A stretch of DNA of 64,000 nt from Ruminiclostridium sp. (lineage in GTDB: Bacteria; Bacillota; Clostridia; Oscillospirales; Ruminococcaceae), in assembly GCA_017935365.1 (NCBI GenBank), contig JAGBHT010000009.1, positions 34,454 to 98,453 on the forward strand, read 5' to 3'. Position 1 is the first letter of the stretch. Each line of letters starts with the position of its first letter. The notes below the pieces were generated by a model, which saw nothing but the letters and a program-made list of their open reading frames with translations, was not told the origin of the DNA and did no database searches. Shown piece after piece: positions 23,798 through 32,720 of the stretch. The position numbers and the translations under genes are program-made.

Positions 23798-25012
23798 ATG
23801 AAAAAGTTCCCGAAGATAACAGTGCTCACACTGATAATTTCAATGCTTGCCTGCGGCTGTTCCGAGGTTTTCCCCGACAGCGGGACAAGCAGTAAAGATA
23901 CATCGGTATACACCTTAGCCCCCGACCCTGAATCATCGGAAACTCCGTCCGATACCGAAAGCGAGGAAACCGAAGCACCCGACACTTCCGCTCCGGAAAC
24001 CTCGGAAGAAACCATCCTGTCAACTACCGAAACCACCGCCGAGAGTTCCTCAGCCGCAACATCATCATCGCCCGAAAGCTCCGCACCTGCGGAAAACAGC
24101 GATATAAACAGCTACAGGGCGATAGGCGACAACGGAATATTAGTCGCAGGAATGGACAACCACTACCGCGGAATCATGTTCTACGGCGGCACATACGGCT
24201 ACTGCGACCAGTATATGACGGACGTAAAGGCATTCCAGTCGGCTCTGCCCGAAGTATCGGTATATTCAATGGTGATACCGACCTCGGTCGATTTTTACAA
24301 TCCCACCGAATACAAGGGCTACACCGAGCTTCAGAAAGACAAGATAGATTATATCGAAAGCGGTCTTAAAGGCACGGGCGTAACCAATGTCAGCGTGTAC
24401 GATACGCTTTCAAAGCACACATCGGAAGAGATATACTCAAGGACGGACCACCACTGGATGCCGCTCGGCGCATATTATGCCGCGCAGGTTTTCTGCAAGA
24501 CCGCAGGCGTAAAAGTCCCCGATATAAAGAATTACCGCAAGGAAACCTGCGGAGGATATGTCGGCTCAATGTACTATTACTCGTCCGACGAGCACCTGAA
24601 CAACGATCCCGAAACCTATGCGGTTTATTATTCCCCGAATGAGGACAAACTCAAGACCACATATTACGACCGCTATTACAGCAACGGCTATGACAGCAAT
24701 CTTTTCCTGTGCAATGACGCGAGCTATTACTACCTGTCATTTCTCGGCAGTGACGACCTCATTGCGCATATCAAAACAAACGCCAAGACAGGCAGAAACT
24801 TAGTCGTTATCAAGGAGAGTTACGGCAACGGACTTATCCCGTTCTTCACCGAGAGCTTTGATAATATCTATGTGCTTGACCTGCGTTATTGCGAGATAAA
24901 CGCAATAAAGTTCTGCAAGCAGGTTGACGCAACCGATCTGCTGTTTGCAAACTGCGCCTACACCGTAGCAGGCGGCAACTGTGACTATTTTTCATATATA
25001 AGAAACATTTAA
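23798..25012 (+). CDS. DHHW-family lipoprotein, second copy
   Basis: 404 aa. The lipobox is in MLACGC (Cys about 20), followed by a Ser/Thr/Glu/Pro linker about 25-110 and a DHHW domain with YSRTDHHWMPLGAYYAA and KESYGNGLIPFF. It is parallel to the upstream gene throughout, so it arose by duplication, yet the linkers differ. The ATG at 23798 follows AAAGGAGG; the longer upstream frame has no such site. The next gene starts 10 nt downstream, which indicates co-transcription. Two DHHW proteins side by side may handle different glycan positions or successive steps; that is inference. Confidence 0.85.
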   Translation: MKKFPKITVLTLIISMLACGCSEVFPDSGTSSKDTSVYTLAPDPESSETPSDTESEETEAPDTSAPETSEETILSTTETTAESSSAATSSSPESSAPAENSDINSYRAIGDNGILVAGMDNHYRGIMFYGGTYGYCDQYMTDVKAFQSALPEVSVYSMVIPTSVDFYNPTEYKGYTELQKDKIDYIESGLKGTGVTNVSVYDTLSKHTSEEIYSRTDHHWMPLGAYYAAQVFCKTAGVKVPDIKNYRKETCGGYVGSMYYYSSDEHLNNDPETYAVYYSPNEDKLKTTYYDRYYSNGYDSNLFLCNDASYYYLSFLGSDDLIAHIKTNAKTGRNLVVIKESYGNGLIPFFTESFDNIYVLDLRYCEINAIKFCKQVDATDLLFANCAYTVAGGNCDYFSYIRNI

Positions 25013-25022
25013 GGAAGACTTT

Positions 25023-26807
25023 ATGAAAGAACTTGAATACCCCTTTGACGGCGCTTATCTGCTGAAAAAGAAACGCTCGATAAAAAGACAGCTCCTGTCT
25101 GACGGCAGTGTGCGTATAAAGAAAAAGATCGCCGTACTCGGCGGTTCAACCACGAACGATATAATAAATATGCTGGAACTGTTCCTGCTGAATTACGGCA
25201 TTGAACCGGCCTTTTACGAGTCGGAGTACAACCGTTACTGGCAGGACGCAGTATTCGGAAACGAGGAGCTTGACAGCTTCTCACCCGATCTGATATTCAT
25301 TCATACATCAAACCGCAACATACTGAAATACCCTGCGATAACCGACAGCAAGGAGCAGACAGACGCACTCTTTGCCGAGCAGATGAAGTATTTTGAAACA
25401 ATGTGGGAGAAGATAGCCGAGCGCTACCACTGCCCCGTTATCCAGAACAATTTTGAACAGCCGTATTTCCGCCTTATGGGCAACCGTGATGCGTTCGACT
25501 GCCGCGGCAGAGTGAACTTCATAAACAGGCTCAATATGGCGTTTGCGGACTATGCCGCATCGCACGAGAGTTTTTACATCAACGATATAAACTATGTCAG
25601 CGCCTGCTACGGGATTGATAAGTGGAGCGAGCCGTCCTACTGGCATTTGTACAAATACGCTATGTGCGTTCCCGCAATTCCCGATTTTGCGTTCAACTTA
25701 GCGGCAATAGTAAAATCCGTATTCGGCAAGAACAAGAAAGCACTTGTGCTTGACCTTGACAATACGCTGTGGGGCGGAGTTGTCGGCGATGACGGTGTTG
25801 ACGGAATTGAAATCGGACAGGAAACTCACATGGGACAGGTTTATTCCGAGTTTCAGAAGTACTTAGGACTTGTAAAGGACACAGGCGTAATGCTCACCGT
25901 CTGCTCAAAAAACGATGAGGAAAACGCCCTTGCAGGTCTTAACCACCCCGAGGGAAGCTTAAAGCCCGATGATTTCATAATGATAAAGGCAAACTGGGAC
26001 AACAAGGACAGAAACATTGAGGCTATAGCAACCGGTCTTAATATCGGACAGGATGCACTGGTATTCCTTGACGATAACCCTGCCGAGCGTGCAATAGTTT
26101 CCGCACAATTGCCGACAGTTGCCGTTCCCGAAATGGAGCGTCCTGAAGATTATATAAGAGTGGTAGACCGCTCACGTTTCTTTGAAATTACCGCTTTTTC
26201 AAGCGATGATTTAAAACGCAACGAAATGTACAAGGAGAATGCGGTAAGAGCCGCACAGCAGGCACAGTTCACCGACTACGGCGAGTATCTTAAAAGCCTT
26301 GAGATGGTCGGCGTAATTGATGATTTCCTGCCTATCTACCTCCCCCGTATAACACAGCTTACCAATAAGAGCAACCAGTTCAACCTTACCACAAAGCGTT
26401 TTACCACCGCAGAGATGGAACAGGTATTCGCCGACGACAGCTATATCAGACTGTATGGCAGACTTGCCGACAAGTTCGGCGATAACGGTATTGTATCGGT
26501 AGTTATCGGCAAGGTAAACGGCGATACGCTGGATATAGATCTGTGGCTTATGAGCTGTCGTGTATTAAAGCGTGATATGGAATACGCAATGCTCGACAGC
26601 CTTTGCGAAAGAGCAAAACAGCGCGGACTTAAAACGGTAAAGGGTTATTATTACCCTACCGCAAAGAATAAACTGGTGAAAGAGCTGTACGGCGACTTCG
26701 GATTTACAAAAGTCAGCGAGGACGCAGACGGCAACACCGTATGGGAGCTTTCGCTTTCGGGCTATGAGCCTAAGAATAAATATATCACTGTAGAAAGGAA
26801 CAAGTAA
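25023..26807 (+). CDS. FkbH-like protein (HAD-IIIC plus acyltransferase-like domains)
   Basis: 594 aa. An SGNH-like N-terminal domain (about 30-210; AVLGGSTTNDI), an HAD-IIIC domain (about 238-385) with LDLDNTLWGG (Asp244, Asp246) and SKNDEENA, and a GNAT-like C-terminal domain (about 395-590). FkbH-type proteins load a three-carbon glyceryl unit from 1,3-bisphosphoglycerate onto an acyl carrier protein in polyketide pathways; relatives also occur in surface-polysaccharide clusters. The next gene, 2 nt downstream, is an acyl carrier protein, which fits this chemistry. Substrate is inferred, not shown. Confidence 0.85.
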   Translation: MKELEYPFDGAYLLKKKRSIKRQLLSDGSVRIKKKIAVLGGSTTNDIINMLELFLLNYGIEPAFYESEYNRYWQDAVFGNEELDSFSPDLIFIHTSNRNILKYPAITDSKEQTDALFAEQMKYFETMWEKIAERYHCPVIQNNFEQPYFRLMGNRDAFDCRGRVNFINRLNMAFADYAASHESFYINDINYVSACYGIDKWSEPSYWHLYKYAMCVPAIPDFAFNLAAIVKSVFGKNKKALVLDLDNTLWGGVVGDDGVDGIEIGQETHMGQVYSEFQKYLGLVKDTGVMLTVCSKNDEENALAGLNHPEGSLKPDDFIMIKANWDNKDRNIEAIATGLNIGQDALVFLDDNPAERAIVSAQLPTVAVPEMERPEDYIRVVDRSRFFEITAFSSDDLKRNEMYKENAVRAAQQAQFTDYGEYLKSLEMVGVIDDFLPIYLPRITQLTNKSNQFNLTTKRFTTAEMEQVFADDSYIRLYGRLADKFGDNGIVSVVIGKVNGDTLDIDLWLMSCRVLKRDMEYAMLDSLCERAKQRGLKTVKGYYYPTAKNKLVKELYGDFGFTKVSEDADGNTVWELSLSGYEPKNKYITVERNK

Positions 26808-26809
26808 CA

Positions 26810-27049
26810 ATGAGTGAGCAGGAAATTTACGAAAGATTAAACGAGGTTTTCAGAAACGTATTTGACGATGATGATATCACCGTAGACGCAGGCACAACAG
26901 CAGACGACATCGAGGACTGGGACAGCCTTGAACACATTAACCTTGTATCGGCAGTCGAAGACGAATTCGGCATCCGTTTTAAGATGGGCGAAGTTTCTTC
27001 AATGAAGAATGTCGGCGAAATGGTCGACATCATAAAGGCAAGAGCCTGA
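26810..27049 (+). CDS. Acyl carrier protein
   Basis: 79 aa, normal ACP size. WDSLEHINLVSAVEDEFGIRF holds Ser39, the attachment point for 4'-phosphopantetheine. As the last gene of this operon it is probably dedicated to carrying the FkbH-made acyl unit rather than serving fatty-acid synthesis. AAAGGAACAAG precedes the ATG. Confidence 0.92.
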   Translation: MSEQEIYERLNEVFRNVFDDDDITVDAGTTADDIEDWDSLEHINLVSAVEDEFGIRFKMGEVSSMKNVGEMVDIIKARA

Positions 27050-27069
27050 TCGGGCGGCGAGTCGCCGCT

Positions 27070-27093
27070 GACAATTCCGCCTTTGGAATTGTC
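27070..27093. repeat. Palindromic hairpin element GACAATTCC-N6-GGAATTGTC
   Basis: Perfect 9-bp arms around GCCTTT, 20 nt after the ACP stop. A related form (ATTTCC-GCCTTT-GGAAAT) occurs near 32531-32550, also followed by similar sequence, so it belongs to a dispersed repeat family. Confidence 0.6.
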
Positions 27094-27157
27094 GACGGTC
27101 AGCTAAGATTAGCAGAACGGCGGGATTAAACAAAGCAATAATCAATATAATGTGGGT

Positions 27158-27244
27158 GGCTGTGAGCCGCTTCAGATTCCGCCTACGGCTGTGAGCCGCT
27201 TCAGATTCCGCCTACGGCTGTGAGCCGCTTCAAATTCCGCCTTT
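27158..27244. repeat. Three tandem 29-bp repeats
   Basis: Units start at 27158, 27187 and 27216, beginning GGCTGTGAGCCGCTTC. The first two are identical and the third has a few changes. A partial, decayed unit follows to about 27310. There are no spacers. The element is intergenic, between the ACP gene and the BspA-like pseudogene. Confidence 0.85.
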
Positions 27245-27411
27245 GGAATCGTCTGAGCAATCCGCAGGATAGCGAAATGGCGGACGGCAATGTGCCGCTT
27301 CAAGCTCCGCCGTTCTGACAGCAGGCAATTTGCTCAACCTCCGTTACCGGCGGTAGCAATATGATAATGCAAATTCAGAATTCGTGCGATTTGGTAAAAC
27401 CGAATATAAAG

Positions 27412-27443
27412 AAAATCCACTGCTTTCGGGCGGTGGATTTTTT
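27412..27443. terminator. Bidirectional terminator
   Basis: AAAATCCACTGC/GCGGTGGATTTT stem (one G-T pair), loop TTTCGG, with a rightward T-run. It is the first clear terminator downstream of the DHHW-FkbH-ACP operon. Confidence 0.75.
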
Positions 27444-27532
27444 GCTGTTATACAACCTTACCATTCGTGCAACAAGTGATTTACGCAATATTCATTTCAT
27501 CCCCTACCCTGTTTTTCTTGTAAATTTGATTC

Positions 27533-27566
27533 AAAAAAGGACACCGACCGTTTCCGACCGATGCCC
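27533..27566 (-). terminator. Terminator of the BspA-like pseudogene
   Basis: Leftward 12-bp stem (GGGCATCGGTCG with CGGTCGGTGTCC, several G-T pairs), GAAA tetraloop, then six T. The G-T pairs make sense only for leftward RNA, which supports this gene having been expressed. Confidence 0.8.
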
Positions 27567-27589
27567 TTTGCTATTAATTTATAATGCTT

Positions 27590-30155
27590 TTACTTCTTCG
27601 TCCTGACTGTCAGCGTACCGCTCCATGAGCCGTACTGCTTAGTATTTCCGTAAGTCTTATACGCTCTTATTCTGAACTTGTAGCTTGTATTAGCCTTTAA
27701 GCTCTTTATCGTACAGCTTGTAGAAGTAGCCTTAGTGCCTGTATAAACAGTCACCCACTTACCGCCCTTGTACTGCTGTAACTGGTAACCGCTTGCGGTC
27801 GTGCCCTTGTTCCAGCCGAGCGTTATTGAAGTCTTGGTTGTGGCTTTCACCTTGAATCCGCTTACTCCATAAGGATTGGTGTTAACCTTAACTTCACTGC
27901 TCCATGAGCCATACTGCTTATTATTTCCGTAAGTCTTGTACGCTCTGATTCTGAATCTGTAGCCTGCCGTACCTGCCTTTAAGCCCTTTACAGTATAGCT
28001 TGTGTTGGTAGCCTTTGTTCCGGTGTAGATAGTCACCCACTTGCCATCCTTATACTGCTGTAACTGGTAACCGCTCGCTGTCGTACCCTTGTTCCACTTC
28101 AACGTAACAGATGTACTTGTCTTTGACGAACACTTGAATCCGCTTACGCCGTAAGGATTGGTGTTTACACTCAGCGTTGCCGAGTTTGCACTGTAAGCCG
28201 TAGCCTTGCCCTCGGTCTTATATGCCTTAATTCTGTACTGATAGGTCTTGCTAGCCGACAGCTTTGTAACTTTATATGTCAGTGTGTTGTTATTCGTGAC
28301 CTTAGCGACTTGGCTCCACGTTTTGCCGTTGTAAGCTTCAATAATATAACCGCTTGCGTTTGCATTCTTGTTCCACTGTAAAGTGATACTTGTGCTGTCC
28401 TTTGTTTTTACCTTAAAACCGCCGATCTTTGCGAGCGTGAGCTTTGCAGCTTCGCTGTCTTTGTAGCTATAGCCGCAACTTGAGCACTCGTGATAAGTGT
28501 AGCCCTTTGCAGTGTAGGTAGGCTTAACTACAGTGTCGACATACTTATGACCGAGAGCCTTTATTGTTCGTCTTTTGACCTTACCGCAAACCGGGCAGAT
28601 TCTTTCTTCTGTTCCGAATTCCGTGCAAGTCGGCTCGTCATATAATTCCCACTCTCCGAAAGAATGATTTTCCGTTGCAGGTATTTCTTCAAAATCTTTA
28701 AAAGTAGTGCCGCATTCAGGTCAGAATGTTTTTCCTGTATTACCGGGTTTACCGCAGGTCGGCTCGGACGCCGCAATAGTATACAATGTATGCCCCTTGG
28801 CAGGGATCTCTTTCTGCGCTGTTATAGTTTCGTTGCATACAGAGCAGTGGCTTCCCTCTGTAAGACCGGTTTCGGTACAGGTCGCATCGTATCCCTTGTC
28901 GGTAACTGTTGTATGACCGTTTGCGGGTATAACTTCCTGCTTCTTGATTGTCGTATTGCATACAGCACAGTGAACACCCTCTGTAAGACCGGTTTCAGTG
29001 CAGGTCGGCAGTACCGCGCAGTCTACCGCCTCTATATGGTCCGTCATAGGTAATTCCGACTGTTCTATAAGTACGGCATTGCAAACCGAGCAGTGAACGC
29101 CTTCGGTAAGACCTGTGCTTGTACAGGTCGGCTCAACTGCCGCGTCAATAACGTCCGTGTGTCCAAAAGCGTCTATTATTTCCTGCTCAACAATTGTTTC
29201 GTTGCACACTGAGCAGTGACTGCCGTCCGAAATTCCGTGTTCTGTACAGGTCGCAGGTGTGCCCTTGTCTATGACTTCCTTATGACCTTTTGCAGGGATC
29301 TCGCCGGTATAAGCTCTTTTGCAGACCGTGCAGACAAACCTTTCTGTTCCCGTTTCGGTACAGGTGGGTTCTCTTAAAATAATTGAGCTGTATTGATGCT
29401 CGTCGCAGTCGAGTATATTGTATGTTAAACTGTTGTCCTTTGCGTACTGTTAGCCTGTCGTACCCGAATAGCAATTCAGCGTAAATCCGTCAATAAGATC
29501 GCTGTAGTCCTTATAGCCAAAAGCCTTAATACCGATTTCTTCAACGCTTGCAGGAACAGTAATAGTTTTGACTGAGGTACAACCTCTGAAAGTCTGAACT
29601 CCGATACTGCATAGATCTGAAGGCAGAGTTACATCGGTAAGAGCGGTACAATTGTCGAAAGTAAGATCGCCGAAAGATGTTATGCTGTCAGGTATTACAA
29701 TACTTTTAAGACTGCTGCATCCGGCAAATATCTCAGAACCGAGATCCGTAAGACCGCTCGATAAATTTACCTGCGAAAGATTTATACAGTTGTCAAACGC
29801 CATATATTCTATATCCGTAACACTGTCGGGCATTGTTATATTTGTAATGTTAGAGCAATTTAAGAAAGCGGCGCTCTCTATGACTGCTGTGCTGTCAGGT
29901 ATATCATATCCCGTATCCGTTTTTGCCTCCGGATAACACATTAACGATGTCATATTCTTGTTGAAAAGAACGCCGTTTAATGAAGAGTAGTGTTTATTAT
30001 CGGCAGAAACCTTGATTTCTGCAAGGCTCGGGCAATCCGCAAAAGCCCAGCCGTCAATATAATTCACACTGCACGGTATCGTTATGTCTGTAAGACTGTC
30101 ACACTTTGAAAAACCTTCCCAACCTATTGCCGTGACGCTGTCCGGTATAGCAATA
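27590..30155 (-). pseudogene. BspA-like LRR / zinc-ribbon repeat / fibronectin III surface protein, degraded
   Basis: One leftward frame runs through the whole span but is cut by TAA at 29450-29452 and TGA at 28721-28723. In order it encodes LRR_5 (BspA/TpLRR) repeats of the type IPDSV-T-IG-AF (about 30155-29460), five or more cysteine-pair repeats (CTETGLTEGVHCSVCN, about 29450-28480), and three fibronectin type III-like repeats (WNKGTTASGYQLQQY, about 28430-27590). At the TAA, sequence resumes as QYAKDNNLTYNI, and at the TGA a Cys of PxCG is expected, so both look like single-base nonsense mutations. The 5' end and signal peptide are missing (see 30152). It was presumably a secreted adhesin-like protein. 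Confidence 0.85.
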
Positions 30156-30457
30156 AACTTGTTCTTGTCGGAGCTGAGGATGATTCGTTCTGGGACACCG
30201 CAAAGTACATACGCCGAATGGACGAGCGCCTTAAGTCCCGCCCGCACTCGTGCGAATACTCGGTCTATCTTTATAAGCACGGAACACATTTCGTATTCCC
30301 TGAAAGCGTGCTTAAAAAGGCGCTTCCGGTCGGAGCGGATATGCTTGTAAAAATGAGTTTCTCAGCGGCAAAGAAATTTCCGGATGAATGTAAAGCAATG
30401 CGCATTGATCTTGATAAACAACTTTCCAAGGAAATATTGAATTGGAAAAGGAACTGA
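30152..30457 (+). pseudogene. C-terminal remnant of an alpha/beta-hydrolase (BAAT/acyl-CoA thioesterase-like)
   Basis: About 101 codons ending TGA. The protein begins abruptly at NKLVLVGAEDDSFWDTAKYIRR, the segment carrying the catalytic Asp, and contains HGTHFVFPES with the catalytic His, but the upstream two-thirds, including the nucleophile, is missing. It therefore cannot be active. Its left edge joins the 5'-truncated BspA-like gene of the opposite strand, so a rearrangement removed the front of both genes. A terminator follows at 30551. Confidence 0.75.
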
Positions 30458-30550
30458 TATGACAGCCAGCATAATATATGTACATCAAATATAAATATAA
30501 CAAAAACTAACGGGCGAAAACTGCCTTTTATATTATTATAGTATAATCCG

Positions 30551-30582
30551 AATCCGGCCTTGAATAAAAGGCTGGATTTTTT
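30551..30582 (+). terminator. Terminator after the hydrolase remnant
   Basis: AATCCGGCCTT/AAGGCTGGATT stem (one G-T pair) followed by TTTTTTAT. Confidence 0.8.
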
Positions 30583-30967
30583 ATACCGTTGTACATACCA
30601 AAAACACCGCAAAAATAACCGGCGGTCGTACCACAAAATCCATTATACTATTATAATATATATAAGACGCGTATCTGACATAAAATCAACCTGTAATTGT
30701 CGTGTAAGTATACGATTACAAACACAGTACCGTCACCCTCCGGACACGCATAAAACGGCATTTCTGCTATATTTAACGGCATTTTTTCATATGTTTTACG
30801 CATGACAGAGTGTAATTAAATTACCATTTCACATTACATCTGCACTAAAACAGCTGTATTTGAGCTCAGATTTTTATATAAAAACACAACAAAAATCCAA
30901 ACTTCAATTTTGGGCAGATTAACAAAATAAATTACAAATTCAGTCAGCAATATCCAATAATTTACTG
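30583..30967. other. Non-coding stretch before the 3D-domain gene
   Basis: AT-rich, with no convincing gene, repeat or promoter. The short rightward frame at 30560-30805 lacks a ribosome-binding site and any recognisable protein. Confidence 0.4.
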
Positions 30968-31006
30968 ATTACAAAACGGTAACAAAAAGGTTACAAAACG
31001 GTAACA
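30968..31006 (-). promoter_or_regulatory. Array of four WalR-like half-sites
   Basis: On the minus strand: TGTTAC-CGTTT-TGTAAC-CTTTT-TGTTAC-CGTTT-TGTAAT, every spacer exactly 5 nt (11-nt period). This fits the WalR box TGTWAH-N5-TGTWAH. It ends about 45 nt upstream of the -35 of the 3D-domain gene and has the same CGTTT spacer as the array at 13110-13178. Regulation by WalR is inferred. Confidence 0.65.
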
Positions 31007-31051
31007 ATATTTTGTTGTGCATTTTTAACAAAAATGACTGCCTTAAACTAT

Positions 31052-31080
31052 TTGACATTTTGCAAAACGGAAATTATAAT
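31052..31080 (+). promoter_or_regulatory. Promoter for the G5/3D-domain gene
   Basis: Perfect consensus: TTGACA, 17-nt spacer, TATAAT; predicted start near 31087. Confidence 0.85.
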
Positions 31081-31086
31081 TGTCTA

Positions 31087-31260
31087 GAGCTTGAAAAAAG
31101 CCCCATAATAAACGTAGCAGTGATTATCTTCGGACGGGGATGCCGAACGTGGATGATCGTACGCGGCGAATTGTGACAGACGGAACTAGCCGTGATTTTA
31201 ATGCCGTGACGCCTTAAGGCGCTGCTTAAACCTACAGATATGATGACGAAAGGCGGACAT
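31087..31260 (+). promoter_or_regulatory. Long, structured leader of the G5/3D-domain gene
   Basis: About 170 nt with several inverted repeats, including the palindrome CGCCTTAAGGCG near 31210-31221 and GCCGTGA repeats (about 31189 and 31203). I cannot match it to a known riboswitch. It may regulate translation or simply protect the mRNA. Confidence 0.4.
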
Positions 31261-32514
31261 ATGTTTCCCAGATTCAGAAACACCGGACTGACAATACGCA
31301 TATCAAAGAACGCAGCACTCAAGATACTGCTTATATTCGGCAGTATATTCGGAGTATTCCTGATGACAGGTCTGCTCTACTTCAGAAACGACGTACAGAT
31401 AATAGACGAGAATGAAAAGCGTATTGTTTATACGGTAAGTGATGATCCTTACGAGATACTCAGAGAGAACCATATCACTCTGGGCGCTTATGACAGGATC
31501 GAGTTTACCGGCTTCGAGGAAGATGTGGCAACTGCTACTCTCACTATAGAGAGAGCGTTTGACGCTGATATACTTGAGGACGGAAAGAAGACAGCAACAG
31601 TTCACAGCGTTGACGCAACGGTGGCTGAACTTCTTGAACAGGCAGGCGTTGAACTTGGTAAGTACGACAAGGTATCACCCGCAAAGGATGCTGTTCTTAA
31701 AGAGGGACAGAAGATCGCGATTACAAGAGCATACGATGTAAAGATCACTGCAGATGGCAAGACAACAACGGTAAAGTGCCTTGACAACACGGTATCTGAG
31801 CTTCTGAAGAGAGCAAAGATAACACTCGGTGAGAACGATATGGTAAGCGAGGAGCTTGAAACAAAGATAACCGAACCTACCGAGATCAAGGTATCGCGTG
31901 TTGAGATCAAGACCGAAACACAGGATAAGACAATTCCCTATCAGACATCGACCGTTACGACCAATATTCTGGCTATAGGTCAGAGCGAGGTCCGTACAAA
32001 GGGCGTCAACGGTAAGATAAGAACAACGACAACAACTACTTACATTGACGGTGTAAAGACCGACGTCAAGAAGACAACCAAGGTAGTAACCAAGAAGGTT
32101 GACGAGGTTATAGCCGAGGGTGCGGCAGTTACCACTCCCTATTGTCAGATAGACGACACTTCTATCGTGCTGAAGAACGGCAGACCTGTTGACTATGAGT
32201 ATGTGGTATCGGGCAAGGCTACGGCATATACAGCTCCCGCAGGCTCATACACGGCAAGCGGAAGACTTGCAGAGATCGGCACGGTTGCGGTAAATCCCGA
32301 TGTTATCCCTTACGGCTCTAAGCTGTATATTGTCGGACAGTACGACAATATCTGCTACGGTTATGCCATTGCGGCAGATACAGGTGAGGGTATGATGGCA
32401 GGAACGATCCCTGTTGACGTATATATGGGCAGTACCGAAGAACACTATGACGATGCCTGCAACTGGGGCTTACAGTATGTAGACATCTACGTCGTAGAAG
32501 TCGGCAACGGCTAA
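31261..32514 (+). CDS. Cell-wall protein with DUF348, G5 and 3D domains (YabE/RpfB-like)
   Basis: About 417 aa. A membrane-anchoring helix (about 16-37, ALKILLIFGSIFGVFLMTGLL), two or three DUF348 ubiquitin-like repeats (about 55-210; KKTATVHSVDATVAELLEQAG, GKTTTVKCLDNTVSELLKRA), a G5 domain (about 215-295; ETQDKTIPYQTSTV) and a 3D domain (about 320-417) with its three conserved Asp positions in VAVNPDVIPYGS, AADTGEG and VDVYMG. 3D domains resemble lytic transglycosylase MltA and cut or bind peptidoglycan. The ATG at 31261 is chosen because AAAGGCGGA precedes it; ATGs at 31240 and 31243 lack a site. The upstream box array suggests WalKR control, as for yocH of Bacillus subtilis. Confidence 0.88.
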   Translation: MFPRFRNTGLTIRISKNAALKILLIFGSIFGVFLMTGLLYFRNDVQIIDENEKRIVYTVSDDPYEILRENHITLGAYDRIEFTGFEEDVATATLTIERAFDADILEDGKKTATVHSVDATVAELLEQAGVELGKYDKVSPAKDAVLKEGQKIAITRAYDVKITADGKTTTVKCLDNTVSELLKRAKITLGENDMVSEELETKITEPTEIKVSRVEIKTETQDKTIPYQTSTVTTNILAIGQSEVRTKGVNGKIRTTTTTTYIDGVKTDVKKTTKVVTKKVDEVIAEGAAVTTPYCQIDDTSIVLKNGRPVDYEYVVSGKATAYTAPAGSYTASGRLAEIGTVAVNPDVIPYGSKLYIVGQYDNICYGYAIAADTGEGMMAGTIPVDVYMGSTEEHYDDACNWGLQYVDIYVVEVGNG

Positions 32515-32519
32515 GTGCC

Positions 32520-32614
32520 TGTGGGGCACGGCAATTTCCGCCTTTGGAAATATTGGTGATAACTGACAGATAGCACAACAGCGGGGTCACACAGAGCGAT
32601 AATGAAAATAATAG
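32520..32614. repeat. Decayed copy of the intergenic repeat seen near 27070
   Basis: ATTTCC-GCCTTT-GGAAAT followed by a weakly similar run (GACAGATAGCAC..CAGCGGGGTCACACAGAGCGATAATG) parallels 27072-27150 (..GCGGGATTAAACAAAGCAATAATC). The two copies are diverged and no protein is encoded. Confidence 0.45.
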
Positions 32615-32649
32615 GGCGGTCATGGCGGAGAGCTGTGACTGCCTTTTTT
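32615..32649 (+). terminator. Terminator after the G5/3D-domain gene
   Basis: GGCGGTCA/TGACTGCC stem (one G-T pair) followed by TTTTTT. Confidence 0.7.
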
Positions 32650-32696
32650 CGTGTAAACGATAGATTGCATAATCGGATAGCGGAAACGATATTACC

Positions 32697-32720
32697 GTAG
32701 GGGAGGGGCTTGCCCCTCCC
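32697..32720. repeat. G/C-rich palindrome (REP-like)
   Basis: GGGAGGGGCTTGCCCCTCCC, followed by AAAAAA. The A-run is on the wrong side for a rightward terminator, and on the leftward strand the T-run precedes the stem, so it is better read as a REP-type palindrome. Confidence 0.5.

Noticed and set aside
27158..27244. 29-bp direct repeats as a CRISPR array
   Set aside because: The units are contiguous with no spacers, and no cas genes are in the window.
28721..28723. Readthrough or selenocysteine at the TGA of the BspA-like gene
   Set aside because: A TAA also interrupts the same frame and the 5' end is missing, so gene decay explains all three defects without recoding.
31087..31260. c-di-AMP (ydaO-type) riboswitch in the 3D-domain gene leader
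   Set aside because: I compared the leader with the conserved blocks of that class and could not find them; left as an unassigned structured leader.
32697..32720. G/C-rich palindrome as a terminator
   Set aside because: The A/T run is on the wrong side for termination on either strand.
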